Shown here: positions 55,435-64,000 of the stretch, in pieces
How positions within the stretch are numbered: position 1 is the first letter of the stretch
Layout: every line of letters begins with the position of its first letter
Origin: Paraeggerthella hongkongensis
GTDB lineage: Bacteria > Actinomycetota > Coriobacteriia > Coriobacteriales > Eggerthellaceae
Reading direction: 5' to 3'
DNA length: 64,000 nucleotides
NCBI RefSeq assembly: GCF_003340345.1
Contig: NZ_PPTQ01000001.1
Span: forward strand, 62,001-126,000
Made by a program: the position numbers and the translations under genes
Notes under the pieces: model-generated
What the model saw: the letters and a program-made list of their open reading frames with translations, nothing else
What the model was told of the DNA's origin: nothing
Databases searched by the model: none

Positions 55435-55527
55435 TCAAAACCAAAATCCCGAGCAACCTCCAAGAAACGGAACCAGGGAAAGCACCGCCGCAGCCGCGCA
55501 GGCAAACGCCCTCATCTTCCGGCTCAT
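55435..55527 (-). CDS. 30-residue lipoprotein with a six-residue mature part
   Basis: The peptide is a basic start (MSRKMRAF), a hydrophobic core (ACAAAAVLSLVPF), the lipobox LGGC, and then only SGFWF before the stop. ATG 55527 follows an excellent GGGAGGAAG at the right distance, which supports translation. After signal peptidase II cleavage the lipid-modified product would be CSGFWF. The released signal-peptide end (SLVPFLGG) resembles the hydrophobic lipoprotein-derived pheromones of enterococci. The rest of 55327-55676 holds nothing I can identify. No family is recognised. Confidence 0.55.
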   Translation of the reverse strand: MSRKMRAFACAAAAVLSLVPFLGGCSGFWF

Positions 55528-55676
55528 ACGCTTCCTCCCGCCCATTCGTCCGAATTCCGCCGGCATGCTCGTAGCAGCCAAGCCCAGTATGAGGGGACGG
55601 AGCCCGCGCCCGCACGGCGAACGCAAAGCGTCAAGCAGCAGTCACGAGGCCGCAACCATGCTGGAAAAAGCAGGGC

Positions 55677-56648
55677 CTAGCCGCGCGGATGAGCCTGCGC
55701 GTGAACCTTCTTGAGGCGCCCGGGCGTCAGATGGGTGTAGATCTGCGTCGTGGACAAGCTGGCGTGCCCGAGCATTTCCTGCACGGTGCGCAGATCCGCG
55801 CCGCCCTCCAGCAAATCCGTGGCGAACGTGTGCCGCATGTCGTGGGGAGACAGCGTCCCGTCCAGACCGGCTTTGCGCACCGCGTCCTTGAACATCTTGC
55901 GCATAGCGTCCGTGCCCATCCGGTTTCCGCGCGTCGACACGAAAAAGTAATCGCAGGCGCGATCTCCAAGCAGGTTGGGGCGGGCTATCAGGGCGTAGGT
56001 CCGCATCGACGACACCGCCATGTCGTGCAGCGGGATAATGCGCTCCTTGGACCCCTTGCCGAACACCTTGACCTGGCCGGTCGCGAAGTCCACGTGCGCC
56101 GAGAGCAAGCCGGATGCTTCCGATACGCGCGCGCCGCACGCGTACAGAAACTCGAGCAGCGCCTGGTTGCGCATGTCGGAATACGACTGGCCGCGCACGT
56201 TGCCGGCCGAATCCCGCTTTCCGTACACAGAGAGCAGTTTCACCATGTCGGCAGGCCGGATAACATGCGGTAGGCTCTTCGGCTGCTTGGGCCCTTGCAG
56301 AACGCTGGCAGGATCCTCGTCGGCAGCGCCCGTCACGTTGAGCCAGCGAAAGAAGCTGCGCAACGCCGACAGCCGCCGATTGATGGTAGTGCGCGAGTAC
56401 TGAGCATGGTCGAGCTCGCCCAGATAGCGGCGAAGCTGACGGTGACTTGCTCGCAAAGGGTCGATATCCTCGCGCCACGCCCAGCGCGCATAGTCCAGCA
56501 GATCGATCCGGTAAGCGCGCACGGTATGGATGGAAGCGTTGCGCTCCACGCGCATAGCCTCGCAGAACGCCTCGATCATGGTCGCGGCAACCGGGTCGCA
56601 CTCAGGTCGATCGACAGCGTCGGGCGAACCGCCGAGCTCAGCGGGCAT
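55677..56648 (-). CDS. xerC: Tyrosine recombinase XerC
   Basis: The 323-residue recombinase has an N-terminal SAM-like core-binding domain and a catalytic domain with R in GARVSEASG, K in VFGKGSKERII, HDMRHTFATD, GH in MLGHASLSTT and the tyrosine in TTQIYTHLTP. It resolves chromosome dimers at dif. ATG 56648 follows GGGGAGG and overlaps trmFO by 11 bases. I name it XerC rather than XerD from the trmFO-xerC gene order. Confidence 0.92.
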   Translation of the reverse strand: MPAELGGSPDAVDRPECDPVAATMIEAFCEAMRVERNASIHTVRAYRIDLLDYARWAWREDIDPLRASHRQLRRYLGELDHAQYSRTTINRRLSALRSFFRWLNVTGAADEDPASVLQGPKQPKSLPHVIRPADMVKLLSVYGKRDSAGNVRGQSYSDMRNQALLEFLYACGARVSEASGLLSAHVDFATGQVKVFGKGSKERIIPLHDMAVSSMRTYALIARPNLLGDRACDYFFVSTRGNRMGTDAMRKMFKDAVRKAGLDGTLSPHDMRHTFATDLLEGGADLRTVQEMLGHASLSTTQIYTHLTPGRLKKVHAQAHPRG

Positions 56649-58062
56649 CGACGCGCGCCTCCCCATGGCCTGCTTCAACGTCGGCCTCGGCCGACGGCAG
56701 CAAACCGCAAGCGGCAAGGCCGTCGCGATACGCCAGCAACGCCCGCTCGCCGCGCTCGGCGTACGCAGCGTAGCGATCGCGCTTGTTGCGGATATGCTGG
56801 TCGAGCGGGGCCATGATGCCGAAGTTCACGTGCATGGGCTGGTAGTCCACCGTAGCAGGATCGGTCGCGTAGGCCATAAGGGCACCGAACGCCGTGTCGC
56901 GCGGAAGCTCGGGCAGGTTCTGCCCCTTCAGGAACGCCGCCGTCGACAGGGCTACGTGCAAGCCTGATCGGATAGCCTCGCAATACCCTTCGGTGCCAGC
57001 AAGCTGTCCGGCAACGAACACCGGGACCGTCGAACCGGGCAGCGCGTCAAGGCGAAGACGCAGCTGCGCATCCAGCAAGCGCGGGGCATCGACGAACGTG
57101 TTGCGATGCATCACGCCGTAACGCGCGAACTCCGCGTTCTCCAAACCGGGGATCATGCGAAACACGCGACGCTGCTCGGGAAACGTCAGGTTCGTCTGGA
57201 AGCCCACCAGGTTGTAGCTCATGCCCTGCGCGTCTTCCGCCCGCAGCTGCAGGGCGGCCCAAGGCCGCCGGCCCGTGCGGGGGTCGGTCAACCCCACCGG
57301 CTTGAGCGTTCCGAACCGAGGCGCGTCCGCGCCCTTGCGGGCGATCTCCTCGATAGGCTGGCACGCCTGGAACAGGTCGCGCGTCTCGAAGTCGCGCTTG
57401 ATGACGCGCTCCGCGTTCACCAGCTCTTCGATGAACGCCTCGTACTCCTCGCGGCTGAACGGCGCGTTGAGGTAGTCGCCCGCGCCGGCTTCGGCGTCCT
57501 CGTAGCGGCTCTGGCGAAACAGCTTGCCGAAATCAAGGGAATCGGCCATGACGATGGGGGCCGCGGCATCGTAGAACGCCAGATGCTCTCCGCCCGTGAA
57601 TCGAGCAAGGTCCTCGGCAAGCGCATCGGAGGTGAGCGGGCCCGTGGCGACCACCAGGGCGTCCGCTCCCTGCGCGTACGCCGCAAGGCCGGTCGCTTCC
57701 TCCCGAACCAGTTCGATCAAAGGATGCGCCGCGATCCGCTCGGTCACGTCGGCGGAAAAAGCGGCGCGATCGACCGCAAGCGCGCCGCCAGCGGGAACCG
57801 CGTTGCGCTCGGCTGCCGCATAAACCTGCGAGCCGAGCAGGGCAAGCTCGCGCTTGAGCATGCCGGCGGCGCTTTGCGGCTTCGTGCTTTTGAGGGAGTT
57901 CGAGCACACGAGTTCAGCGCAGTCCGACGACACATGGACGGGCGTAGACGAAACCGGGCGCATCTCCACAAGCCGAACGCGAACGCCGCGGTCGGCAAGC
58001 TGCAGCGCGGCCTCGCTTCCCGCAAGCCCGGCTCCAAGTATGGTTACCGTTGAATTAGACAT
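56638..58062 (-). CDS. trmFO: Folate-dependent tRNA-(m5U54) methyltransferase TrmFO
   Basis: This 474-residue FAD enzyme methylates U54 of the tRNA T loop using methylene-tetrahydrofolate. It has the FAD motif GAGLAGSEAALQ, RLVEMRP, ELVCSNSLKS (with a conserved Cys), RFGTLKPVGL, FQTNLTFPEQ and AGQLAGTEGYCEAIRSG. TrmFO is typical of Firmicutes and some other lineages and rare in most actinobacteria, which supports a Coriobacteriia origin. Its neighbours dprA and xerC are also typical. Confidence 0.95.
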   Translation of the reverse strand: MSNSTVTILGAGLAGSEAALQLADRGVRVRLVEMRPVSSTPVHVSSDCAELVCSNSLKSTKPQSAAGMLKRELALLGSQVYAAAERNAVPAGGALAVDRAAFSADVTERIAAHPLIELVREEATGLAAYAQGADALVVATGPLTSDALAEDLARFTGGEHLAFYDAAAPIVMADSLDFGKLFRQSRYEDAEAGAGDYLNAPFSREEYEAFIEELVNAERVIKRDFETRDLFQACQPIEEIARKGADAPRFGTLKPVGLTDPRTGRRPWAALQLRAEDAQGMSYNLVGFQTNLTFPEQRRVFRMIPGLENAEFARYGVMHRNTFVDAPRLLDAQLRLRLDALPGSTVPVFVAGQLAGTEGYCEAIRSGLHVALSTAAFLKGQNLPELPRDTAFGALMAYATDPATVDYQPMHVNFGIMAPLDQHIRNKRDRYAAYAERGERALLAYRDGLAACGLLPSAEADVEAGHGEARVDAR

Positions 58063-58184
58063 GCCTGCAAGGATACCAAACCCCGGCCGCGCATAAGGCA
58101 AAAACCGCGAAACTCCCCCGCTTCGCCGCAACAGCCCCTTCGAAGCCGCCGAAACCGGGCATGAGCCTGCTCCGAACACGCGCG

Positions 58185-59105
58185 TCATCGGACCACCGGT
58201 CCCCACCGGCCGTCCGGATGCCGCGCGAAAAGGCCCGCGCGCTCACCTTCGACAAGCCGTTGCATGAGCCAAGGAAGCGCGTCCTCCCCGTCGCAGCACT
58301 CGCGCGCAAGATCCATCAAGCGCTCCATGCCCAAAGACTCCGCGCGCAAGGCGGCCGCCACCGGATCCTCGTCTTCCGCGCTTGTCCCTTCCGGGCAAAA
58401 GCGCTCCTGCTTCAAGCAGCCGAACAGCGAGAACAGCGCGTCCTCGAAAGTCTCGTCGTCGATCACCGGCGTCGCGCCCTGATAGAGCAATCGATTGGCG
58501 CCGCGCGACGAAGCCGCCGTGATGGCGCCGGGAACCACCAAGACGTCGCGGTTCGCAGCCAGCGCCTCGTCGGCGGTCGAGAACGTCCCGGACGGCAGCC
58601 CCGCCTCCACGATGAGCGTGGCTCGCGCGAGTCCCGCTATAAGGCGGTTCCTCGTGCGGAACTGATGAGGCAAAGGCGGTTTTTCCCATTCATGCTCGGA
58701 TGCCACCGCACCGCCGGCATCGACGATCTGCTGGAACAGGCCGCTGTGCTCGGCAGGGTAAGGGCGATCGCATCCTCCGCCCAGAAACGCGACCGTAAGC
58801 CCTCCCGCATCGAGCGCCGCTCGATGGGCCGCGGCGTCGCAGCCGCGCGCGCCGCCCGACACCACGCACACGCCGCGTTCGGCGGCGATGCGCGCGAACC
58901 GCTGTGCGCAGCCGCGCCCATAAGGGGTGGCCTTGCGGGCTCCCACGATGGCGATCCCCTCCTGCAAAGCATCTGCGCTGCCAACGACGTACAGCTTCTT
59001 CGGCGGGTTGGATACGACCGCAAGGGCCTTCGGGTAGGCACCTCCGCCCAGTTCGAGCACGTGCCGCGGACCCGAGAGAGGCCGCCCCTGCACGCGCGCG
59101 CTCAT
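58185..59105 (-). CDS. dprA: DNA processing protein DprA
   Basis: This 306-residue protein protects incoming single-stranded DNA and loads RecA. It has the Rossmann core GIAIVGARKATPYG, VVSGGARGCDAAAHR, TVAFLGGGCDRPYP and FRTRNRLIAGLA, then a C-terminal region that may be winged helix. Compared with longer homologues the N-terminal SAM-like domain looks missing. The start overlaps the comM stop as ATGA. Confidence 0.94.
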   Translation of the reverse strand: MSARVQGRPLSGPRHVLELGGGAYPKALAVVSNPPKKLYVVGSADALQEGIAIVGARKATPYGRGCAQRFARIAAERGVCVVSGGARGCDAAAHRAALDAGGLTVAFLGGGCDRPYPAEHSGLFQQIVDAGGAVASEHEWEKPPLPHQFRTRNRLIAGLARATLIVEAGLPSGTFSTADEALAANRDVLVVPGAITAASSRGANRLLYQGATPVIDDETFEDALFSLFGCLKQERFCPEGTSAEDEDPVAAALRAESLGMERLMDLARECCDGEDALPWLMQRLVEGERAGLFARHPDGRWGPVVR

Positions 59106-60598
59106 GATTCCCCTTCCCGAAGCCTGAATCCCACCGCTTCGCACAAATGCCGTCGCTCCACGCGATCGCGCTCCTCCATGTCCGCCACCGTGCGCGCCAG
59201 CGCAAGCGTGCGCATGATGGCCCGGCCGCTCATGCGGCTTGCCTGGGCAACCTCTTCGAGGAACTTCTCGTCGTCGTCCGAAAGGCCGCAGGCCCGCACA
59301 AGGGCCTCCGACGTATCGGGCCTGCTCTCGGCGGCTCGCGCGCGCCTCCACGACGAGAACTCCCGCGCCCGCAGCACGTCGCGGCGCAGTTCTTCGGAGC
59401 CGGTCCCGCACCCGGTTGCCAGCACCTCGCCTGGAGGTATGCGGCGCACGTCGATATGCACGTCGATGCGATCCATGATGGGCCCGCCGATGCGCCCTTG
59501 GTACAACTTGATCTGACGCTGAGAGCACGTGCACGGCTCCTCCTCGTCGCCGTAGTACCCGCATGGGCACGGGTTCGAGGCCGCCACCAGCATGAACCGC
59601 GCCGGAAAGTCGATGTTGCCGTCCGCCCGCGTAACCGTAACCCGGCCCGCCTCCAAAGGCTGGCGTATCCCCTGAAGCGCCGAAGGCGAAAACTCCGCCA
59701 ACTCGTCCAGGAACAGAACGCCGTTGTGGGCCAAGGTTATCTCGCCCGGGCGAACGGGAGACCCGCCTCCGACCAAACCCGCCAGCGTAGCCGAGTGATG
59801 AGGCTTCCGAAACGGGCGCGCGCCACCGAGCACGGCTTCCAGGCTTTCCCCCGCCACCGAATGCACCACCGCCGTTTCAAGCGCCTCGTCTTTCGACAAA
59901 GGAGGCAGAATGGAGGGCAGCCTCGAGGCCAGCATCGTCTTGCCCGAGCCGGGAGGACCCATCATGAGCACCCCATGGCCTCCAGCCGCCGCTATCTGCA
60001 AGGCCCGCTTCGCCATGCTGTGGCCCGCAATGTCGCGAAAGTCGGGCAATGCCTCGCTGCCCTTGGCAAGCCGCCCGGTCATGACGGGAAACGGAAGCGT
60101 GCGGAAGTCGGAAAGGCTCTGTACGCAGCGATGCACCACGCCTTTGACGGCGTACAGCCCCTCCGAGGGCGCGGCAGCCAACGCGCAGCCCAACCGCTTC
60201 GCGCACAGCGCGTGAGCGAGCAGGCCGGCAACCGGCCTGACCGCACCCTCCAACGACAGCTCCCCCACGAACAAGACCCCTTCCGCCGCCTGCGGGTCCA
60301 CCTGTCCCGTAGCGCACAGGATGCCCGCGGCAATGGGCAGGTCGAACCCCGTTCCCGTCTTCCTGAGCGTGCCCGGAGCAAGGTTCACCACCACTTTGCT
60401 CGCAGGCATCGTAAACCCGCATGATCGCAGCGCGGCCTTTACGCGCTCCCGCGACTCCTGCACCGACGCGTCGGCCATCCCCACGATAGCGAAACCGGGG
60501 ATCCCGTTCGAAACGCTTACCTCGACGTCCACCGCCACCGCCTCGACGCCGCGAACCGCAGCGGCGCGAACCGTGCAGCGCCCCCTCGCAGCCATCAT
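59102..60598 (-). CDS. comM: ComM/YifB-family Mg-chelatase-like AAA ATPase
   Basis: This 498-residue helicase promotes branch migration in natural transformation. The N-terminal Lon-like domain has SVSNGIPGFAIVGMAD, and the AAA core has Walker A GPPGSGKTML and Walker B GVLFLDELAEF, followed by NPCPCGYYGDEEEPCTCS with zinc-type cysteines and a C-terminal helical domain. It forms one group with yraN and dprA, with overlapping ends. Confidence 0.95.
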   Translation of the reverse strand: MMAARGRCTVRAAAVRGVEAVAVDVEVSVSNGIPGFAIVGMADASVQESRERVKAALRSCGFTMPASKVVVNLAPGTLRKTGTGFDLPIAAGILCATGQVDPQAAEGVLFVGELSLEGAVRPVAGLLAHALCAKRLGCALAAAPSEGLYAVKGVVHRCVQSLSDFRTLPFPVMTGRLAKGSEALPDFRDIAGHSMAKRALQIAAAGGHGVLMMGPPGSGKTMLASRLPSILPPLSKDEALETAVVHSVAGESLEAVLGGARPFRKPHHSATLAGLVGGGSPVRPGEITLAHNGVLFLDELAEFSPSALQGIRQPLEAGRVTVTRADGNIDFPARFMLVAASNPCPCGYYGDEEEPCTCSQRQIKLYQGRIGGPIMDRIDVHIDVRRIPPGEVLATGCGTGSEELRRDVLRAREFSSWRRARAAESRPDTSEALVRACGLSDDDEKFLEEVAQASRMSGRAIMRTLALARTVADMEERDRVERRHLCEAVGFRLREGES

Positions 60599-61101
60599 GA
60601 CGAATACGCGTTGATGTGATGGCGGATCATGGCTCGATCGGGCGCAACCAGCACGATGGAAACCACGTCGAAGCGCACCGGCACGTCGACCACGTCGTAG
60701 TCCCTCAAAAACAAAGCTGCTATGTTCTCGTAGCGCTTTCGCTTTTCAGGGTCCACCGCCTCCGAGGGAAACCCCTTCTCGCAGCTCGACCGCGTTTTCA
60801 CCTCCACGAACACCACCCACTCTTCATCTCGCGCGATGATGTCGGCTTCCCCTGCCGAGCACGTCCAATTCCGCTCGACGATCTCGTAGCCCCGTCGATA
60901 CAGGAACCGGGCAGCGGCATCTTCGCCGCGCTTCCCAAGCTCGATGTTGTGCGAGTCGGCGCCCGCAGCGGCGCCCGATCCCTTCTTGCGCCCCCGACCT
61001 CGCTTCCTCCCCCGATCGTCCCCTGAACGAGCCTCCAGGCTCGTTCCCTCGTCGCGCGCCGGCGCCGTAACCCGCTCGGCAACTCCCGTTCGATCTTCCA
61101 T
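60595..61101 (-). CDS. yraN: YraN/UPF0102 endonuclease-like protein
   Basis: This 168-residue protein has a charged N-terminal extension of about 50 residues (RGRKRGRGRKKG) before the domain ELGKRGEDAAARFL, GEADIIARDE and VVFVEVKTRSS. The fold is that of restriction-type nucleases, with the D and ExK of the active site present. Its role in bacteria is unsettled; it often lies beside comM and rnhB, as here. Confidence 0.93.
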   Translation of the reverse strand: MEDRTGVAERVTAPARDEGTSLEARSGDDRGRKRGRGRKKGSGAAAGADSHNIELGKRGEDAAARFLYRRGYEIVERNWTCSAGEADIIARDEEWVVFVEVKTRSSCEKGFPSEAVDPEKRKRYENIAALFLRDYDVVDVPVRFDVVSIVLVAPDRAMIRHHINAYSS

Positions 61102-61488
61102 AACCGTTCCCCCTTTCGTCGTGGCTCTATCATAGCGAGCGCACCTAGCGGAAACATGACGTGCGTCTAGCGCCGACCCTGCGCGAATCTGCTCGAATCA
61201 GCGCGGGTTCCAGCCAAGATGCAGCGCGTTTCGCGCGCGAACCCAGCAAAAATCCAGCGCGTTTCCAGCGCGCTTCCAGCACGAATCAAGCAGGATTGAA
61301 AACGTCCAGGTCAGACAAGGGGAAACCAAAAGGATGCCGTCCGGGGTCCGCGGTTGATGCAGTCCGGCGCGCGAAGCCCTGCCCGCCGCATTCCGCGCTC
61401 TGCGTCAACGCCCGATCAACCCCGGCAGCGGCGGGCGGAAATGCAACGAGCCCCGTCGAAGCATCCGACGGGGCTCGGGGAGAAACCG
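61102..61488. other. 387-base intergenic region with degenerate repeats
   Basis: No gene is supported. It holds irregular copies of CCAGCGCGTT (about 61190-61290: CCAGCGCGTTTCCAGCGCGC and TCCAGCACGAATC) and the rnhB terminator. Confidence 0.6.
61448..61476 (-). terminator. rnhB terminator
   Basis: GAGCCCCGTCG (61448-61458) and CGACGGGGCTC (61466-61476) form a perfect 11-bp stem with loop AAGCATC. It lies 13 bases downstream of the rnhB stop. Confidence 0.85.
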
Positions 61489-62277
61489 TTAGAACAAAGC
61501 AGGCTGCGTGAACGCCGTGCAGAACGAGACGCGATGGATGGGCGTCAAGCCGTACCGCTTGATTGCCTCGATATGCGCGGCGCTCGCATACCCTTTGCAC
61601 GAATCGAATCCGTAAGCCGGATACTCTTCGGCGTAACGGCACATGAGCGCGTCGCGCTCCACCTTGGCCACAATGGAAGCCGCAGCGATGGAGGCGCAGC
61701 GGCCGTCTCCCTTCACCACGTTCACTTCGCGCGGATCCATGCGCAAGGGATTGCCGTCAAGCAGAATCACATCGGGACGCACGCCCGCGCGCTCCACGCT
61801 TGCAACGGCCCTCCGAAAAGCCGTGACCAAACTTGCAGTCATGCCGCACGCATCGATGTCGGCAGGCTCCACGTACTCGACCGTCCAAGCGAGCGCCGCC
61901 TCTTTGATCTGAGCGGCTATACGCTCCCGCGCCTCGGGCTTGACCTGCTTCGAATCGTTCAACCCCTCGATAACGGGCTTGTCGGGGAGCACGACCGCCC
62001 CTACGGCCAGCGGGCCCGCCAAAGGACCTCGCCCCACTTCGTCAAGCCCCACGATCACCCGCGCGCCGCGCGCTGCAGCCAGCTCGCGCTCGTACGCGTA
62101 CATCGAAGCCAATCGCTCGCGCTCGGCAGCCTGCGCCGCAAGACGCTTGCGCGCGCTCTCCATAGCGGCGAGCACCCCTTTGCGCGTCTCAGCCGCCAGA
62201 GAGCGCTCCAGCACGGCGAACTCGGCTTCGTCAGCCTGCTGCAATCGTTGCTTTATGTCGGCTACCGTCAGTCCCAT
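61489..62277 (-). CDS. rnhB: Ribonuclease HII
   Basis: This 262-residue RNase HII removes RNA from RNA-DNA hybrids. The catalytic motif DEVGRG is in GLDEVGRGPLAGPL, then SKQVKPEARE, VILLDGNPLR, KGDGRCASIAAASIVAKV and YGFDSCKGYASAAH. It has a helical N-terminal extension of about 70 residues, as in Firmicutes enzymes. A rplS-rnhB order is common. Confidence 0.96.
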   Translation of the reverse strand: MGLTVADIKQRLQQADEAEFAVLERSLAAETRKGVLAAMESARKRLAAQAAERERLASMYAYERELAAARGARVIVGLDEVGRGPLAGPLAVGAVVLPDKPVIEGLNDSKQVKPEARERIAAQIKEAALAWTVEYVEPADIDACGMTASLVTAFRRAVASVERAGVRPDVILLDGNPLRMDPREVNVVKGDGRCASIAAASIVAKVERDALMCRYAEEYPAYGFDSCKGYASAAHIEAIKRYGLTPIHRVSFCTAFTQPALF

Positions 62278-62345
62278 GCGTTCCCTCTCCCTCTCCGATT
62301 TCTATCGGCGCTCCCGCATCATAGCAGAAGCGCCGCATGCAAAAG

Positions 62346-62381
62346 AAGAACCCCTCGCTCCGTGTGAAACGAGGGGTTCTT
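62346..62381 (-). terminator. rplS terminator
   Basis: AAGAACCCCTCG (62346-62357) and CGAGGGGTTCTT (62370-62381) form a perfect 12-bp stem. It lies 22 bases after the rplS stop, with a short run of T on the transcript's end. Confidence 0.85.
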
Positions 62382-62402
62382 GTACAGGTTGCTTCGCAGA
62401 GC

Positions 62403-62750
62403 TTAGCGGAAAGACTTCTCCTTGATTTTGGCAGCCTTGCCCACCTTGTTGCGCAGGTAGTAGAGCTTGGCGCGACGCACGTCGCCGCGACGGACGACCT
62501 CGATCTTCTCGATCTTGGGGGAATGCACGGGGAAGGTGCGCTCCACGCCGATGGAGAAGCTGATCTTGCGGACGGTGAACGTCTCGCGGTTCGAAGCGCC
62601 CTGGCGGCGGATAACGTCACCCTGGAACACCTGAACGCGCTCGCGGTTGCCCTCGACGATGCGGTAGTGGACCTTCACGTTGTCGCCCACGTTGAATTCG
62701 GGGACGTCCTGCTTGATCTGCTGCTGTTCAATGGCGCGAATGATATCCAT
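62403..62750 (-). CDS. rplS: 50S ribosomal protein L19
   Basis: This is the 115-residue bL19 protein of the large subunit at the 30S interface. The sequence [30 protein letters not shown] and [18 protein letters not shown] is unmistakable. AAGGAACGGG precedes the ATG at 62750. Confidence 0.98.
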   Translation of the reverse strand: MDIIRAIEQQQIKQDVPEFNVGDNVKVHYRIVEGNRERVQVFQGDVIRRQGASNRETFTVRKISFSIGVERTFPVHSPKIEKIEVVRRGDVRRAKLYYLRNKVGKAAKIKEKSFR

Positions 62751-62894
62751 GACCCGTTCCTTCTTATATGTTCAGTGAAAACTCGTTCGTGTTGTCTCAT
62801 AAAGACACGATTGGACAGTATACCTCGATGTGCTTCTGCTTGCAAGGCAATTCCTTGCCTTGTTCGGAAAAACTTGCCTACCTCCAAACCCCGC

Positions 62895-63227
62895 CTAGAA
62901 AAGCATGAGCACCGCGTACGCGGCGACGCCCGATACGGCGCACCACAGAAGAGACTTGGTCTTCCATGCCACCAGCGCAACCACCAGCGCGGCAACCAAA
63001 GGAGCGGCGGCAGGCCAGAGGCCCGCGTCGAACATCCCGGGCGTGAGCAGGTCGTTCGCCACCAATGCGGCAAACGCTGCCGGCGGTATGAACCCAAGCG
63101 CGCGCTCCACGTTCTCGGGCAGGTTGCGCCCCTTGAGCACGAACAGGGGAACCACGCGGCATATCAGCATGGTCACCGCGCAGCACGCGAACACGACGAA
63201 GAAGTCGCCCCATCCCATGGCTTCCAT
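62895..63227 (-). CDS. azlD: Branched-chain amino acid export subunit AzlD
   Basis: This 110-residue protein has three or four membrane helices and the AzlD motif TMLICRVVPLFVLKGRNLPE. With AzlC it exports branched-chain amino acids. Its ATG shares a base with the azlC stop (TAATG). Confidence 0.9.
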   Translation of the reverse strand: MEAMGWGDFFVVFACCAVTMLICRVVPLFVLKGRNLPENVERALGFIPPAAFAALVANDLLTPGMFDAGLWPAAAPLVAALVVALVAWKTKSLLWCAVSGVAAYAVLMLF

Positions 63228-63913
63228 TATCCGCGCCCCCTTGCCCACGTGAACAGCAGCGCCGCAGCAACGCCCGCAAGCGACCCCACGAGGATCGCCG
63301 GACCGCCGAAGCCCGCAGCCTTGCACGCGAACACGCCCAGCACGGCCACGCCCGCGGCTATCACGTTAGCGGCCGACACCTTCTGGGTGACCAGCAGGCA
63401 GATGAAGATGGAGGTCATGGCGAACGCCGCAATGGCCAGCGGAATGCCGATGGCGTTGCCCACGAGCACGCCCACCACATTCGAAAGCGCCCAAGAGCTT
63501 TGGGAGAACAGGTTCACCATGGTGGCGCGGCCGACCGACCACTCCCCCTCGGCGAACTTCGACACGTTCACCCCGTAGCTTTCGTCAGTCACGGTAGCCG
63601 CGAACAGGAACGACAGGCGCTTCCTCACGCCGCGGCACGCCGGCGCGAACGCCGCCGAATAGAGCATCTGGCGCGTGTTGACCAAAGAAACGCTCGCGAT
63701 GATGGATGCGACAGGCGAAGCCGCCAGCCACATATTGGGAATCATGAACTGGCCCGCACCGGAATAGAACAACGCCGAAAGCAAGAACACCTGCAAGGCA
63801 TTCAGTCCGATGGAGTCGCACAGGATGCCGCAGGGAATGCCGATGGCAACGTAACCCAACATGATGGGCAACGCCGCTTGAAACGACTGTTTTATGTGAT
63901 CCCCGGTAAGCAT
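63227..63913 (-). CDS. azlC: Branched-chain amino acid permease AzlC
   Basis: This 228-residue membrane protein has the AzlC signatures LPIMLGYVAIGIPCGIL, FYSGAGQFMIPN and VNTRQMLYSAAFAPACR. It is the larger subunit of the AzlCD exporter. The start at ATG 63913 lies only about 10 bases from the TATAAT box on this strand; an upstream ATG (63931) would precede the promoter. Confidence 0.92.
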   Translation of the reverse strand: MLTGDHIKQSFQAALPIMLGYVAIGIPCGILCDSIGLNALQVFLLSALFYSGAGQFMIPNMWLAASPVASIIASVSLVNTRQMLYSAAFAPACRGVRKRLSFLFAATVTDESYGVNVSKFAEGEWSVGRATMVNLFSQSSWALSNVVGVLVGNAIGIPLAIAAFAMTSIFICLLVTQKVSAANVIAAGVAVLGVFACKAAGFGGPAILVGSLAGVAAALLFTWARGRG

Positions 63914-63922
63914 AGCGTCCCG

Positions 63923-63950
63923 ATTATACAAGTTTTGTGCAGATGCGCAA
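63923..63950 (-). promoter_or_regulatory. azlCD promoter, probably giving a leaderless mRNA
   Basis: On the minus strand TTGCGC (63950-63945) and TATAAT (63928-63923) are 16 bases apart, and the -10 is extended by TTG. Transcription would begin near 63916, 2-3 bases before the azlC ATG, and no Shine-Dalgarno sequence precedes it. Confidence 0.6.
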
Positions 63951-64000
63951 TGGGGGAATCTCGCTTGCCGTCAGCTTGCCGTCAGGAAGCCCGATTTGCA

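Noticed and set aside
63914-63931. An earlier azlC start (MYNRDAM)
   Set aside because: It would lie upstream of the best -10 box, so the codons would probably not be transcribed.

Overview
The window is a GC-rich, gene-dense bacterial chromosome segment. Its gene content points to an anaerobic gut actinobacterium of the Coriobacteriia, most likely Eggerthellaceae (Eggerthella or Gordonibacter type). The pointers are a membrane-anchored selenocysteine formate dehydrogenase, a many-helix LuxR membrane regulator, a ferredoxin-dependent 2-oxoacid oxidoreductase with AMP-forming acyl-CoA ligases, and a folate-type TrmFO beside XerC, DprA and ComM. The assignment is inference from content; no database was consulted.

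Layout. 1-2.3 kb: end of selA, selB and the selenocysteine tRNA gene selC. 2.3-4.9 kb (minus): a Ser/Thr kinase, a small HTH-like protein and a membrane protein with an outer beta domain. 5.2-13.6 kb (plus): a tightly coupled seven-gene surface-glycan cassette (YfhO-type membrane protein, ATP-grasp ligase, polyprenyl-phosphate glycosyltransferase, PLP decarboxylase, RffA/WecE aminotransferase, two SMR-type flippase halves), closed by a 25-bp perfect hairpin. 13.7-22.1 kb (minus): a four-subunit 2-oxoacid:ferredoxin oxidoreductase, two AMP-forming acyl-CoA ligases, two HTH-cupin regulators and a MinD-like ATPase. 22.4-31.1 kb: nucleoid-associated protein, a damaged DUF2975/HTH pair beside an inverted-repeat element, an ArfB-like GGQ protein, CydDC, MurB and a LuxR membrane regulator with a 14-copy pentanucleotide repeat upstream. 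31.8-34.6 kb: lipoprotein, TatA and a secreted C39-like protein. 34.7-41.4 kb (minus): fdnG (in-frame UGA for Sec), fdnH, fdnI, fdhE and fdhD. 41.8-49.8 kb: an unknown membrane-anchored protein, two tandem EamA-GNAT fusions, uvrA with a candidate LexA box, and a YgbA-type protein. 49.9-55.5 kb: a BceRS-BceAB-like peptide-antibiotic module and a 30-residue lipoprotein whose mature part is six residues. 55.7-63.9 kb: xerC, trmFO, dprA, comM, yraN, rnhB, rplS, azlCD.

How genes work together. SelA, SelB and tRNA-Sec decode the UGA in fdnG; a hairpin beside that UGA has the loop and spacing of the E. coli fdhF element. FdhD and FdhE mature the enzyme, and TatA belongs to the system that would export the Tat-signalled FdnG. 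The 2-oxoacid oxidoreductase would make acyl-CoA and reduced ferredoxin, with the two ligases interconverting acids and CoA esters. The most novel-looking unit is the 5.2-13.6 kb cassette, which combines CsbB/YfhO-like and Arn-like glycosylation parts with an ATP-grasp/decarboxylase pair that may add an amino-acid-derived group to an amino sugar.
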